From assembly GCF_026343125.1 (NCBI RefSeq), contig NZ_JAPEMB010000001.1, positions 4,841,501 through 4,905,500 on the forward strand: a stretch of 64,000 nt of DNA, written 5' to 3'. How positions within the stretch are numbered: position 1 is the first letter of the stretch; each line of letters opens with the position of its first letter. This document shows, one piece after another, positions 36,776-44,510 of the stretch. A program made the position numbers and the translations under genes. The stretch is from Streptomyces sp. NBC_00094. GTDB taxonomy: Bacteria; Actinomycetota; Actinomycetes; Streptomycetales; Streptomycetaceae. A model generated the notes under the pieces. The model made no database searches. It was given only the letters and a program-made list of their open reading frames with translations, and was not told the origin of the DNA.

Positions 36776-36794
36776 TTAGGTAAGGCAAACCTAA
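36776..36794. promoter_or_regulatory. Iron box (DmdR/IdeR operator)
   Basis: TTAGGTAAGGCAAACCTAA matches the 19-bp DtxR/IdeR/DmdR consensus TTAGGTTAGGCTAACCTAA at 17 positions. It lies upstream of the minus-strand secreted gene at 36745 and about 70 bases before nnrD on the plus strand. Repression of the minus-strand pair by iron-loaded regulator is predicted. Confidence 0.88.
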
Positions 36795-36864
36795 GTTGAT
36801 CTATGAGGAGGCGTCAACCCTCGCCTTCGGGCGGGGGCTTGAGGTCTGCGGCAGACTGCTGGAC

Positions 36865-38331
36865 ATGCGAACCGCTCACCGCGTGGAGACCGTCAGGGCC
36901 GCCGAGGCCGCACTCATGGCCCGCCTCCCGGAAGGCGCCCTCATGCAGCGCGCCGCCGCCGGACTCGCCGCCGCCTGCCGCGGGTTGCTCCCGCGGGTGT
37001 ACGGGGCGCGGGTCGTGCTCCTCGTCGGCAGCGGCGACAACGGTGGCGACGCCCTGTACGCCGGGGCCCGGCTCGCCCGGCGGGGCGCCGGCGTCACCGC
37101 CGTACTCCTCGGGGACCGGGCCCACGAGGGCGGCCTCGCGGCGCTCCGGGCCGCCGGCGGGCGGATCGCCGACGACCCCTTCGAGGCGCTGGCCGTCGCC
37201 GACCTCGTCCTCGACGGCATCACCGGCATCGGCGGGCGCGGCGGGCTCCGGCCCGACGCCGTTCCCGTCGCGCGGGCCGCGCGCGGCTCCGACGCGGTCG
37301 TCGTCGCCGTCGACCTGCCGAGCGGCGTCGACGCCGACACCGGGGAGGTCACCGGGGAGGCGCTGCGGGCCGACGCGACCGTGACGTTCGGGACGTACAA
37401 GCCGGGGCTGCTCGTCGACCCGGCGCGGGAGTACGCGGGGGCGCTGCGGCTCGTCGACATCGGCCTCGGCCCGTACCTCCCCGGGGTCCCGGAGACGGAG
37501 GCGCTCCAGCACGAGGACGTCGCGCGGCTGCTGCCCCGGCCGGGGGCCGGGAGCGACAAGTACCGGCGCGGGGTCCTCGGTGTCGTCGCCGGCTCCTCCC
37601 GCTACCCCGGTGCGGCGGTCCTCGCGGTGGCGGGAGCGCTGCGGGGCGGGGCGGGGGCCGTGCGGTACGTCGGGCCCGCGGGGGACGCGGTGCTCGCCGA
37701 GCACCCCGAGACGCTGGTGTACTCGGGGCGGCCCGAGCAGGCCGGGCGGGTGCAGGCCTGGGTCGTCGGGCCCGGCCTCGGGGAGGGGCCCGGGCCCCTC
37801 GTCGCGGTCGCCGAGGTCCTCGCCTCCGACGTGCCGGTCCTCGTCGACGCCGACGGGCTGCGGGGGTTGGACCCGGCGGTCGTACGGGCCCGCCGCCCGG
37901 CCGCGACCCTGCTCACCCCGCACGCGGGGGAGGCGGCGGCGCTGCTGGGCGTGGCCCGGGAGGAGGTGGAGGCGGGTCGGCTCGCGGCGGTACGGGAGCT
38001 GGCGGAGCGCTTCGGGGCGACGGTGCTGCTCAAGGGGTCGACGACGCTGGTGTACGGGGGGCCGGGGGCCGGGCCCGTACGGGTGAACCCGACGGGGACG
38101 CCATGGCTGGCGACGGCGGGGAGCGGCGACGTGCTGTCGGGGCTGGCGGGGTCGCTGCTCGCGGCGGGGCTTTCGGCGGTGGACGCGGGATCGGCTGCGG
38201 CGTACCTCCATGGGCTCGCGGCGCGGCGGGCGTCGGTCTCCGGCGGGCCGGGGGCTTCGGGGCCGGTGACGGCGAGCGAGGTGGCGGAGTCCCTGCGGGG
38301 GGCGTGGGGAGACGTGGCGGCGCCGGCGTAG
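36865..38331 (+). CDS. nnrD: Bifunctional NAD(P)H-hydrate epimerase / dehydratase
   Basis: A 488-residue fusion. The N-terminal YjeF epimerase domain (residues 1-205) has VGSGDNGGDALYAGARLA, and the C-terminal ADP-dependent dehydratase domain has TPHAGEAAALLG and LATAGSGDVLSGLAGSLLA. It repairs hydrated NAD(P)H. The ATG at 36865 is preferred: CAGACT (36852-36857) is 7 bases upstream, which suggests a leaderless mRNA; an in-frame start at 36796 would read through the iron box. Confidence 0.93.
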   Translation: MRTAHRVETVRAAEAALMARLPEGALMQRAAAGLAAACRGLLPRVYGARVVLLVGSGDNGGDALYAGARLARRGAGVTAVLLGDRAHEGGLAALRAAGGRIADDPFEALAVADLVLDGITGIGGRGGLRPDAVPVARAARGSDAVVVAVDLPSGVDADTGEVTGEALRADATVTFGTYKPGLLVDPAREYAGALRLVDIGLGPYLPGVPETEALQHEDVARLLPRPGAGSDKYRRGVLGVVAGSSRYPGAAVLAVAGALRGGAGAVRYVGPAGDAVLAEHPETLVYSGRPEQAGRVQAWVVGPGLGEGPGPLVAVAEVLASDVPVLVDADGLRGLDPAVVRARRPAATLLTPHAGEAAALLGVAREEVEAGRLAAVRELAERFGATVLLKGSTTLVYGGPGAGPVRVNPTGTPWLATAGSGDVLSGLAGSLLAAGLSAVDAGSAAAYLHGLAARRASVSGGPGASGPVTASEVAESLRGAWGDVAAPA

Positions 38332-38345
38332 GGAGTGGCCGACGG

Positions 38346-38372
38346 GTTCGCCCGGCGCCCACTCGGGCGAAC
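38346..38372 (+). terminator. Hairpin after nnrD
   Basis: A perfect 9-bp stem (38346-38354 with 38364-38372) with a 9-base loop, 14 bases after the stop codon and before the transpeptidase gene. Confidence 0.55.
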
Positions 38373-38425
38373 GCGTTGCCCCGCCCGTGGGACCCGGCGT
38401 GCTCGGAGCGTCCGGCGGGGATTGG

Positions 38426-39331
38426 GTGGGTCGGGTGATCAGTCCGAGAAGTCGTACCGCGCCGCTGTCGTCCGTCCCCGCCGCCGTCCTTGCCGCCGTT
38501 CTCGCCCTCGGGTCCACCGCCGCTGCCGCGGACACGCCCGCGCCCGGTGCCGACACGCCCGAGCCTCCCGCCTCCACCGAACCCCTCGTGCCCGGGGTCG
38601 TCGGGGGCGGGCGGTCCGAGTATCCGATGGACACGCCCGACCAGGTGCTGCCGCCGCTGCGGACCGAGGGGGACGTGCCCGTGCCCGTGCCGGAGGAGGT
38701 GGTGGACGAGCTGGTCGAGTACCTGCCACGGAGTGTCGTCGGGGCCGCCTGCAGCGCGCAGGCCGGGACGTATCAGCGGCAGGTCGAACGGCTGCTGAAG
38801 CTGAAGGTGGACGGGAGGCAGTCGGCTGCCGACTGCAAGGCCATCAAGGCCTTCCAGACGAAGGAGAAGATCAAGCCCGCCAACGGATACGCCGGGCCCG
38901 TCACCTGGGCCCGTGCCGAGCTGCTCGCCGCGCGGAAGAACCTGGACCCGGGACGGCGCTGCCCCGCGAAGAAGTACGCCGTGGCCTGCGTCGACCTCGA
39001 CCGGCAGCTCATGTGGGTGCGGAAGGACAAGAAGGTGACCTACGGGGTGGTGAACATCCGGAGCGGGCGGGCCGGGTACGCCACCCGCACCGGCTGGCAC
39101 ACCGTCTACTGGCGCCACAAGGACCACTGGTCGTCCATCTACGACACCCCCATGCCGTTCTCCCAGTTCTTCAGCGGCGGCCAGGCCTTCCACGCCGTCT
39201 ACGGGCAGATCGCCACGCCCACCGGAAGCCGCGGCTGCGTCAATCTCGGCTACGGCAACGCCCGGAAACTCTGGGATGTCCTCCGCAAGGGTGACCGGGT
39301 CTACATCTGGGGGAAGCGGCCCGGTAGCTGA
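38426..39331 (+). CDS. Secreted L,D-transpeptidase with peptidoglycan-binding domain
   Basis: A 301-residue protein. It has a signal peptide near residues 5-35 ending STAAAA, a Pro-rich linker, and a peptidoglycan-binding-like domain (QRQVERLLKLKVDGRQSAADCKAIKAFQTKEKI). The YkuD catalytic domain follows, with the His element AFHAVYG and the active-site motif SRGCVNLGYGNA. Such enzymes make 3-3 cross-links in the wall. The GTG at 38426 has GGCGGGG five bases upstream; GTG 38435 is possible. Confidence 0.9.
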   Translation: MGRVISPRSRTAPLSSVPAAVLAAVLALGSTAAAADTPAPGADTPEPPASTEPLVPGVVGGGRSEYPMDTPDQVLPPLRTEGDVPVPVPEEVVDELVEYLPRSVVGAACSAQAGTYQRQVERLLKLKVDGRQSAADCKAIKAFQTKEKIKPANGYAGPVTWARAELLAARKNLDPGRRCPAKKYAVACVDLDRQLMWVRKDKKVTYGVVNIRSGRAGYATRTGWHTVYWRHKDHWSSIYDTPMPFSQFFSGGQAFHAVYGQIATPTGSRGCVNLGYGNARKLWDVLRKGDRVYIWGKRPGS

Positions 39332-39351
39332 CACCTGAGAGACTGGGCGCG

Positions 39352-40500
39352 ATGACTGAGACACCTCCGCCCCGCAGAGCCCGCGCCGAGATCGACCTCG
39401 GCGCGCTGCGTGCGAACGTCCGCACGCTGCGCGCCCGCATCGCCCCCCACGTCCGGATCATGGCCGTGGTCAAGGCCGACGCGTACGGACACGGCGCCGT
39501 GCGCTGTGCCCGCGCCGCCCTGGAAGCGGGCGCGGACTGGCTCGGTACGGCCACCCCGCACGAGGCGCTCGCCCTGCGCGCCGCGGGGATCACCGACGTC
39601 CCCGTCATGTGCTGGCTCTGGACCCCCGGCGACCCCTGGGACCAGGGCATCGAGGCCGGTCTCGACATGTCCGTGAGCGGGATGTGGGCGCTGGAGGAGG
39701 TCGTCGAGGCGGCCCGCCGCACCGGTCAGCGGGCCCGTGTCCAGCTCAAGGCCGACACCGGGCTCGGGCGCAACGGCTGTCAGCCCGCCGACTGGCCCCA
39801 GCTCGTCGGGGAGGCGCTGAAGGCGGAGGCCGAAGGGCTCGTCAAGGTCACCGGGCTCTGGTCCCACCTCGCCTGCGCCGACGAGCCCCACCATCCCTCC
39901 ATCGCCGCCCAGCTCGACGTCTTCCGTTCGATGCTCGACCACGCCGAGAAGGCGGGCGTCACGCCCGAGGTCCGGCACATCGCCAACTCGCCGGCCACCC
40001 TCACCCTGCCCGAGGCCCACTTCGACCTGGTCCGGCCCGGCATCGCCATCTACGGCGTCTCGCCCAGCCCGGAGCTCGGCACCTCCGCGGAGCTGGGGCT
40101 CCGGCCGGTCATGTCGCTCAAGGCGAGCGTCGCCCTGGTGAAGCAGGTCCCGGCCGGGCACGGGGTGAGTTACGGGCACCACTACGTCACCGGCGACGAG
40201 ACCACCCTCGGTCTCGTCCCGCTGGGCTACGCCGACGGCGTCCCCCGGCACGCCTCGGGCCGCGGACCGGTCCTCGTCGGCGACACGGTCCGTACGGTCG
40301 CCGGGCGCGTCGCCATGGACCAGTTCGTCGTCGACCTCGGCGGGGACACCCCCGAGCCGGGCACCGAGGCCGTGCTCTTCGGCCCCGGCGACCGGGGCGA
40401 GCCGACGGCCGAGGACTGGGCGGTGGCCGCCGACACCATCGCGTACGAGATCGTCACCCGGATCGGCGCGCGCGTCCCGCGCGTCTACCTGGACGAATAG
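39352..40500 (+). CDS. alr: Alanine racemase
   Basis: A 382-residue PLP enzyme that makes D-alanine for peptidoglycan. PLP is carried by Lys41 in AVVKADAYGHGAV; the second catalytic residue is the Tyr in GVSYGHHY (near residue 272). HIANSPA and GIAIYG are also conserved. GAGACT lies 7 bases before the ATG, and no clear ribosome binding site is seen. The neighbourhood alr, hydrolase, tsaE is conserved in streptomycetes. Confidence 0.96.
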   Translation: MTETPPPRRARAEIDLGALRANVRTLRARIAPHVRIMAVVKADAYGHGAVRCARAALEAGADWLGTATPHEALALRAAGITDVPVMCWLWTPGDPWDQGIEAGLDMSVSGMWALEEVVEAARRTGQRARVQLKADTGLGRNGCQPADWPQLVGEALKAEAEGLVKVTGLWSHLACADEPHHPSIAAQLDVFRSMLDHAEKAGVTPEVRHIANSPATLTLPEAHFDLVRPGIAIYGVSPSPELGTSAELGLRPVMSLKASVALVKQVPAGHGVSYGHHYVTGDETTLGLVPLGYADGVPRHASGRGPVLVGDTVRTVAGRVAMDQFVVDLGGDTPEPGTEAVLFGPGDRGEPTAEDWAVAADTIAYEIVTRIGARVPRVYLDE

Positions 40501-40508
40501 GGGTTTCC

Positions 40509-41678
40509 GTGGGCGAGTCCAGCAGTTGGCGGCGTGCCGGGTTCGCCGGGGCCGCGATAGGCGTCCTCGCCGCGGGCGCCGCCGCCGGAGTCGCCGTCGA
40601 GCGGCTCACGGTCGGCCGCTCCGTTCGGCAGAAGGCCCGGCTCGCCCTGGACGCCGCCGGCCCGTACGGCAGCCTCCGCGGCACCTCCGGCCGGGCGATC
40701 GCCGACGACTCGACCGTCCTCTACTACGAGGTGGACGAGGTCGAGCCGGAGACGCCGGCCGGGCGCCGGCGGCGGCTCTTCGGCCGCAAGGAACCCGCCC
40801 CCGTCACCGTCGTCTTCAGCCACGGCTACTGCCTCGGCCAGGACTCCTGGCACTTCCAGCGGGCCGCGCTGCGCGGTCTCGTCCGTACCGTCCACTGGGA
40901 CCAGCGCAGCCACGGCCGCTCCGGCCACGGCGTCGCCCAGTCCGGTCCCGACGGGGTGCCCGTCTCCATCGACCAGCTCGGCCGCGACCTCAAGGCCGTC
41001 CTCGACGCCGCCGCGCCCGAGGGCCCGCTCGTCCTCGTCGGGCACTCGATGGGCGGCATGACGGTGATGGCGCTCGCCGAGCAGTACCCGGAGCTGATCC
41101 GCGACCGGGTCGTCGGCGCCGCCTTCGTCGGCACCTCGGCCGGCGGTCTCGGCGAGGTGTCGTACGGGCTGCCGCTCGTCGGCGTCAACGCGGTCCGGCG
41201 GGTCCTGCCGGGGGTGCTGCGGGCGCTCGGCTCCCAGGCGGAGCTGGTCGAGCGCGGCCGCCGGGCGACGGCGGACCTCTTCGCCGGCCTGATCAAGAAG
41301 TACTCGTTCGCGTCGAAGGACGTCGATCCGGCGGTCGCCCGCTTCGCGGAGCGGATGATCGAGGCGACCCCGATCGACGTGGTGGCCGAGTTCTACCCGG
41401 CCTTCGCCGACCACGACAAGGCCGCCGCCCTCGCCGCCTTCGCGGAGCTGCCGGTGCTCGCGCTCGCCGGGGACAACGACCTCGTCACCCCCAGCTCGCA
41501 CACCGAGGCCATCGCCGATCTCCTCCCCGACGCGGAGCTCGTCATCGTCCCGGACGCCGGCCATCTGGTGATGCTGGAGCACCCCGAGGCCGTCACCGAC
41601 CGGCTGGCCGATCTGCTCGTCAGGGTGGGGGCCGTCCCGGGGCCGGCGACGGTGAGGGCGGACGCCGACAAGAGTTAG
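40509..41678 (+). CDS. Alpha/beta hydrolase, membrane-anchored
   Basis: A 389-residue protein. Residues 10-32 form a hydrophobic anchor (AGFAGAAIGVLAAGAAAGVAV). The alpha/beta hydrolase fold has an oxyanion motif FSHGYC, the nucleophile in GHSMGG (Ser near 181), an acid in GDNDLVTP and the His in DAGHLVMLEHPE. The substrate is unknown. GTG start 8 bases after alr. The TAG stop overlaps the predicted -10 element of tsaE. Confidence 0.88.
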   Translation: MGESSSWRRAGFAGAAIGVLAAGAAAGVAVERLTVGRSVRQKARLALDAAGPYGSLRGTSGRAIADDSTVLYYEVDEVEPETPAGRRRRLFGRKEPAPVTVVFSHGYCLGQDSWHFQRAALRGLVRTVHWDQRSHGRSGHGVAQSGPDGVPVSIDQLGRDLKAVLDAAAPEGPLVLVGHSMGGMTVMALAEQYPELIRDRVVGAAFVGTSAGGLGEVSYGLPLVGVNAVRRVLPGVLRALGSQAELVERGRRATADLFAGLIKKYSFASKDVDPAVARFAERMIEATPIDVVAEFYPAFADHDKAAALAAFAELPVLALAGDNDLVTPSSHTEAIADLLPDAELVIVPDAGHLVMLEHPEAVTDRLADLLVRVGAVPGPATVRADADKS

Positions 41679-41681
41679 GTT
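41676..41681 (+). promoter_or_regulatory. -10 element of a probable leaderless tsaE promoter
   Basis: TAGGTT begins with the stop codon of the upstream hydrolase gene and ends 7 bases before the tsaE ATG. No ribosome binding site precedes the ATG. The -35 region is not clear. Confidence 0.42.
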
Positions 41682-41688
41682 GGCTGCC

Positions 41689-42189
41689 ATGGAAGCAGCG
41701 CACCCGCCCGTCTCCGGCGCCACCCTCGCCATCGACTCCCCCGAGCAGATGGGGGACCTCGGCCGCCGGCTCGCGAAACTCCTCCGCCCCGGCGACCTCG
41801 TCATGCTCACCGGTGAGCTCGGCGCCGGGAAGACCACGCTGACCCGCGGCCTCGGCGAGGGGCTCGGGGTGCGTGGTGCCGTCACCTCCCCGACCTTCGT
41901 CATCGCCCGCGTCCACCCGTCGCTGGTCGGTGGCCCGGCCCTCGTGCACGTCGACGCGTACCGCCTCGGCGGTGGTCTCGACGAGATGGAGGACCTCGAT
42001 CTGGACGTCTCGCTGCCCGAGTCCGTGGTGGTCGTGGAGTGGGGTGACGGGAAGGTCGAGGAGTTGACCGACGACCGGCTGCACGTCCTCATCCACCGCG
42101 TCACCGGCCACACCGACGACGACCGGCGCACGGTCGTGCTGCGCGGGATCGGCTCGCGCTGGGCCGACGAGGACCTCGATCTCGGCTGA
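41689..42189 (+). CDS. tsaE: tRNA t6A biosynthesis ATPase TsaE
   Basis: A 166-residue P-loop ATPase needed, with TsaB, TsaC and TsaD, for threonylcarbamoyl-adenosine at A37 of tRNA. Walker A is TGELGAGKTTLTRGL; the switch SPTF, the HVDAYRL motif and VVEWGD are typical. The ATG at 41689 is used; a TTG at 41680 would add three residues. tsaB and tsaD lie 1.2-2.3 kb downstream on the same strand. Confidence 0.93.
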   Translation: MEAAHPPVSGATLAIDSPEQMGDLGRRLAKLLRPGDLVMLTGELGAGKTTLTRGLGEGLGVRGAVTSPTFVIARVHPSLVGGPALVHVDAYRLGGGLDEMEDLDLDVSLPESVVVVEWGDGKVEELTDDRLHVLIHRVTGHTDDDRRTVVLRGIGSRWADEDLDLG

Positions 42190-42190
42190 A

Positions 42191-42230
42191 CCGTACGTCT
42201 GATCGTACGGACCTTCCGACAACGTGTCGG
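42191..42230 (+). terminator. Two small hairpins after tsaE
   Basis: A 7-bp stem (42191-42197 with 42204-42210) and a 6-bp stem (42216-42221 with 42225-42230) follow the tsaE stop at once. They may end the tsaE transcript before the iron-box promoter. Confidence 0.45.
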
Positions 42231-42282
42231 CAAGATGTTGCGTGGGCCGTACGAGCCGTGGTGACATGGATGCACAAGCTGG

Positions 42283-42301
42283 TTAGGTCTACCTAACCTA
42301 C
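42283..42301. promoter_or_regulatory. Iron-box-like operator upstream of a 70-codon ORF
   Basis: The 19 bases from 42283 match the DmdR/IdeR consensus at 14 positions, and the region also forms a symmetric 18-base palindrome GGTTAGGTCTACCTAACC (42281-42298). It ends immediately before the ribosome binding site of the small gene, so a bound repressor would cover the transcription start. Confidence 0.7.
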
Positions 42302-42312
42302 GGGAGGCATGC

Positions 42313-42525
42313 ATGGCGACGCCACAGCGCGTGAACGCGGGATACGGCCGGGACCACGTCTCGATGGGCGAGCTCCTGGCCTCCTGCGCCGCGGCCCACA
42401 CCCTGGCGACCCCGCCGCTCCGGCCCGAGCCCGCGCAGGGCGCGGAGGCCGAGGAGAGCGGCGAGGGGTACGCGGTGTACGAGGTCTATCAGGAGCCGAC
42501 CGTGCGGCGGGACGCCGCCGCGTAG
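42313..42525 (+). CDS. Small acidic protein of unknown function, iron-box controlled
   Basis: A 70-residue protein without signal peptide or membrane segment. The N-terminal half is mixed (GYGRDHVSMGELLASCAAAHTLATPPL) with one Cys; the C-terminal half is acidic (GAEAEESGEGYAVYEVYQEPT). GGGAGG (42302-42307) is 5 bases before the ATG at 42313; an overlapping ATG at 42309 is in another frame. No family is recognised. The operator predicts expression under iron starvation. Confidence 0.72.
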   Translation: MATPQRVNAGYGRDHVSMGELLASCAAAHTLATPPLRPEPAQGAEAEESGEGYAVYEVYQEPTVRRDAAA

Positions 42526-42556
42526 GCCGTCGGGGCCGCCGTTACGGCGGGCTCGG

Positions 42557-42583
42557 GTGACGACGGCCTTCGCCGGTCGTCAC
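42557..42583. terminator. Hairpin between convergent genes
   Basis: An 8-bp stem (42557-42564 with 42576-42583) extended by 2 bp past a bulged base, in the 139-base gap between the converging genes ending at 42525 and 42665. Confidence 0.55.
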
Positions 42584-42630
42584 GGCGGGCTCGGGCGACG
42601 ACTGCCAGGCGACCACCGATCAGTCGTCGA

Positions 42631-42675
42631 CCGCTCGGGCCTCGGCCGCTCAGGCGTCTACCGCTCAGGCGACGA
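42631..42675. repeat. 15-bp tandem repeat, three units
   Basis: Units beginning CCGCTCGGGC (42631), CCGCTCAGGC (42646) and CCGCTCAGGC (42661) recur every 15 bases. The third unit runs across the stop codon of the minus-strand gene at 42665. Confidence 0.6.
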
Positions 42676-43240
42676 CGACGACCTTCGCGCCGATCACCGC
42701 GAACGTCCACAGCGCGTCCCCGTCCGCCCGCTTCATGCGGATGCCGCCGGTCTTCTTCGACGGGTCCGGGGTCGGCGTCGAGCCGTCCACCGCCGCGCTG
42801 AAGCCGATCGCCACGTCCTCGGTCGTCGCGAACCGCACCACGTGCTCGATCTGCACCCCGTCCGAGCCGCGTACCGAACCCGACCGCGAGGTCACCGTGT
42901 AGGCACCGGGCAGCGGGTGCACCGTGCTCGGCATCACCGTGAACGTCCGGCTCGCCTTGCCCTTCCCGTCCACCAGCCACACCCGGCGGTCGGAGAGCGC
43001 GTACACGACCCGCTCACCCGTGCCCGAGCTCGCCGGGACCGCCAGCGGGTTCGGCGCCGGCTGCTTCGGACCGCCGCTCGGCGAGACGGAGGGGGCGACC
43101 GCGCCCGGCGTCCGCGGCTTCACCGACAGGTCGGCCGGGGCGCTCGCCGAGGCCTGGTACGCGAGGAAGCCGACCGCGGCGACGGCCGCCGCGGTGAGCC
43201 CGGCCACGATTCCCGAGCTGCTCCGTGCCACCGTGCCCAC
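42665..43240 (-). CDS. Membrane-anchored YkuD-like protein lacking the catalytic Cys
   Basis: A 191-residue protein: one N-terminal membrane segment (residues 9-31), a Pro/Ser linker, and a domain of about 115 residues. The order of strands resembles an L,D-transpeptidase domain (VYALSDRRVWLVDGKGKASRTF, HPLPGAYTVTSR, GGIRMKRADGDALWTFAVIGAKVVVV). Where active enzymes have S-x-G-C-[IV]-R, this one has T-G-G-I-R, and the upstream His is also missing. It is therefore probably a non-catalytic relative. GTG start, divergent from tsaB. Confidence 0.72.
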   Translation of the reverse strand: MGTVARSSSGIVAGLTAAAVAAVGFLAYQASASAPADLSVKPRTPGAVAPSVSPSGGPKQPAPNPLAVPASSGTGERVVYALSDRRVWLVDGKGKASRTFTVMPSTVHPLPGAYTVTSRSGSVRGSDGVQIEHVVRFATTEDVAIGFSAAVDGSTPTPDPSKKTGGIRMKRADGDALWTFAVIGAKVVVVA

Positions 43241-43347
43241 CTCTCGTACGAACGTATCGAAGGGTGACGGTAGCAGCCGGTGCCCCGAGGGGCCGGGCGC
43301 CGTGCCCGGTGGTGCCTCCGCCGGGACGGCACCCGCCCCCGGAGCCG

Positions 43348-43353
43348 TAGGCT
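43348..43353 (+). promoter_or_regulatory. -10 element of a probable leaderless tsaB promoter
   Basis: TAGGCT lies 6 bases before the GTG of tsaB and no ribosome binding site is present, the same layout as at glmS. Confidence 0.45.
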
Positions 43354-43359
43354 GTTCGC

Positions 43360-44016
43360 GTGCTGTTGCTCGCCATGGATACCGCCACCCCCGCCGTCAC
43401 CGTCGCCCTCCACGACGGCGAGGCCGTCGTCGCCTCGTCGAGCCAGGTCGACGCCCGCCGTCACGGGGAGCTGCTGCTGCCCGCCGTCGACCGGGTGCTC
43501 GAAGAGGCCGGGCTGACCCTCGACGCGCTCACCGGCCTCGTCGTCGGCGTCGGCCCCGGCCCGTACACCGGGCTGCGCGTCGGCCTCGTCACGGCCGCCG
43601 CCTTCTCCTCCGTGCTCGGCGTGCCCGTGCACGGCCTGTGCACCCTCGACGGACTCGCGTACGCCTCCGGGATCGACGAGCCCTTCGTCGTCGCCACGGA
43701 CGCGCGCCGCAAGGAGGTCTACTGGGCGCGGTACGAGGACTCCCGTACGCGCGTGACCGACGCGGCCGTCGACCGGCCCGCCGAGATCGCCGACCGGCTC
43801 GCGGGCCTGCCCGTCGTCGGCGCGGGCGCCCGCCTCTACCCCGAGGCCTTCCCCGACGCCCGCGACCCCGAGCACCAGTCGGCCGCCGCGCTCGCCGCGC
43901 TCGCCGCGGAGAAGCTGGCGGCAGGTGGCGAGGGGTTCCTGGACCCGCTGCCGATGTACCTGCGCCGCCCCGACGCGCAGGTGCCGAAGAACTACAAGGT
44001 GGTCACACCCACGTGA
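43360..44016 (+). CDS. tsaB: tRNA t6A biosynthesis protein TsaB
   Basis: A 218-residue ASKHA-fold protein that dimerises with TsaD. The N-terminal MLLLAMDTATPAVTVAL, HGELLLPAVDRVL and GVGPGPYTGLRVGL are typical; the metal-binding histidines of TsaD are absent, as expected. GTG start. Its stop overlaps rimI by 4 bases (GTGA), starting a tight tsaB-rimI-tsaD operon. Confidence 0.93.
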   Translation: MLLLAMDTATPAVTVALHDGEAVVASSSQVDARRHGELLLPAVDRVLEEAGLTLDALTGLVVGVGPGPYTGLRVGLVTAAAFSSVLGVPVHGLCTLDGLAYASGIDEPFVVATDARRKEVYWARYEDSRTRVTDAAVDRPAEIADRLAGLPVVGAGARLYPEAFPDARDPEHQSAAALAALAAEKLAAGGEGFLDPLPMYLRRPDAQVPKNYKVVTPT

Positions 44017-44510
44017 CCGGCGGCGTCGAACTGCGCGAGATGCGCTGGTGGGACATCGCCCCGGTGCTGGCCCTCGAAGACGAGCTCTTCCCCGAGGACG
44101 CCTGGTCGGAGGGGATGTTCTGGTCGGAGCTCGCGCACGCGCGCGGCCCCCGGGCCACCCGCCGCTACCTCGTCGCGGAGGACGAGCGGGGGCGGCTCGT
44201 CGGGTACGCGGGACTGGCCGCGGCCGGCGGGCTCGCCGACGTACAGACGATCGCCGTCGCCCGCGACCAGTGGGGCACGGGCCTCGGCGCCCGGCTCCTC
44301 ACCGACCTGCTCCAGCACGCCACCGCCTTCGAGTGCGACGAGGTCCTCCTCGAAGTGCGCGTGGACAACACCCGGGCCCAGAAGCTCTACGAGCGCTTCG
44401 GCTTCGAGCCCATCGGTTTCCGGCGCGGCTACTACCAGCCGGGAAACGTGGACGCGCTCGTGATGCGACTGACCGTTCAAGGAACTGAGACTGATTCTGA
44501 TGGCTGCTGA
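44013..44510 (+). CDS. rimI: Ribosomal protein S18 alanine N-acetyltransferase-like GNAT enzyme
   Basis: A 165-residue GNAT acetyltransferase. Motifs are ELREMRWWDIAPVLALEDELFPEDAWSEGMFWSEL, the acetyl-CoA loop ARDQWGTGLGARLL and RVDNTRAQKLYERFGFEPIGFRRGYY, which define the RimI branch. It lies between tsaB and tsaD, the common location. GTG start coupled to tsaB. The last 11 bases overlap tsaD. Confidence 0.92.
   Translation: MTGGVELREMRWWDIAPVLALEDELFPEDAWSEGMFWSELAHARGPRATRRYLVAEDERGRLVGYAGLAAAGGLADVQTIAVARDQWGTGLGARLLTDLLQHATAFECDEVLLEVRVDNTRAQKLYERFGFEPIGFRRGYYQPGNVDALVMRLTVQGTETDSDGC

Noticed and set aside
36174..36788. N-terminal extension of the propeller gene to 36788
   Set aside because: The extension would be read antisense-like out of frame through the secreted gene and is His/Pro/Arg low complexity. 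The GTG at 36173 gives a signal peptide and a GTGA overlap.
40501..41688. Upstream extension of the hydrolase gene into alr
   Set aside because: The frame is open back to 39609, but only as a shadow of alr. The GTG at 40509 gives a normal membrane anchor.
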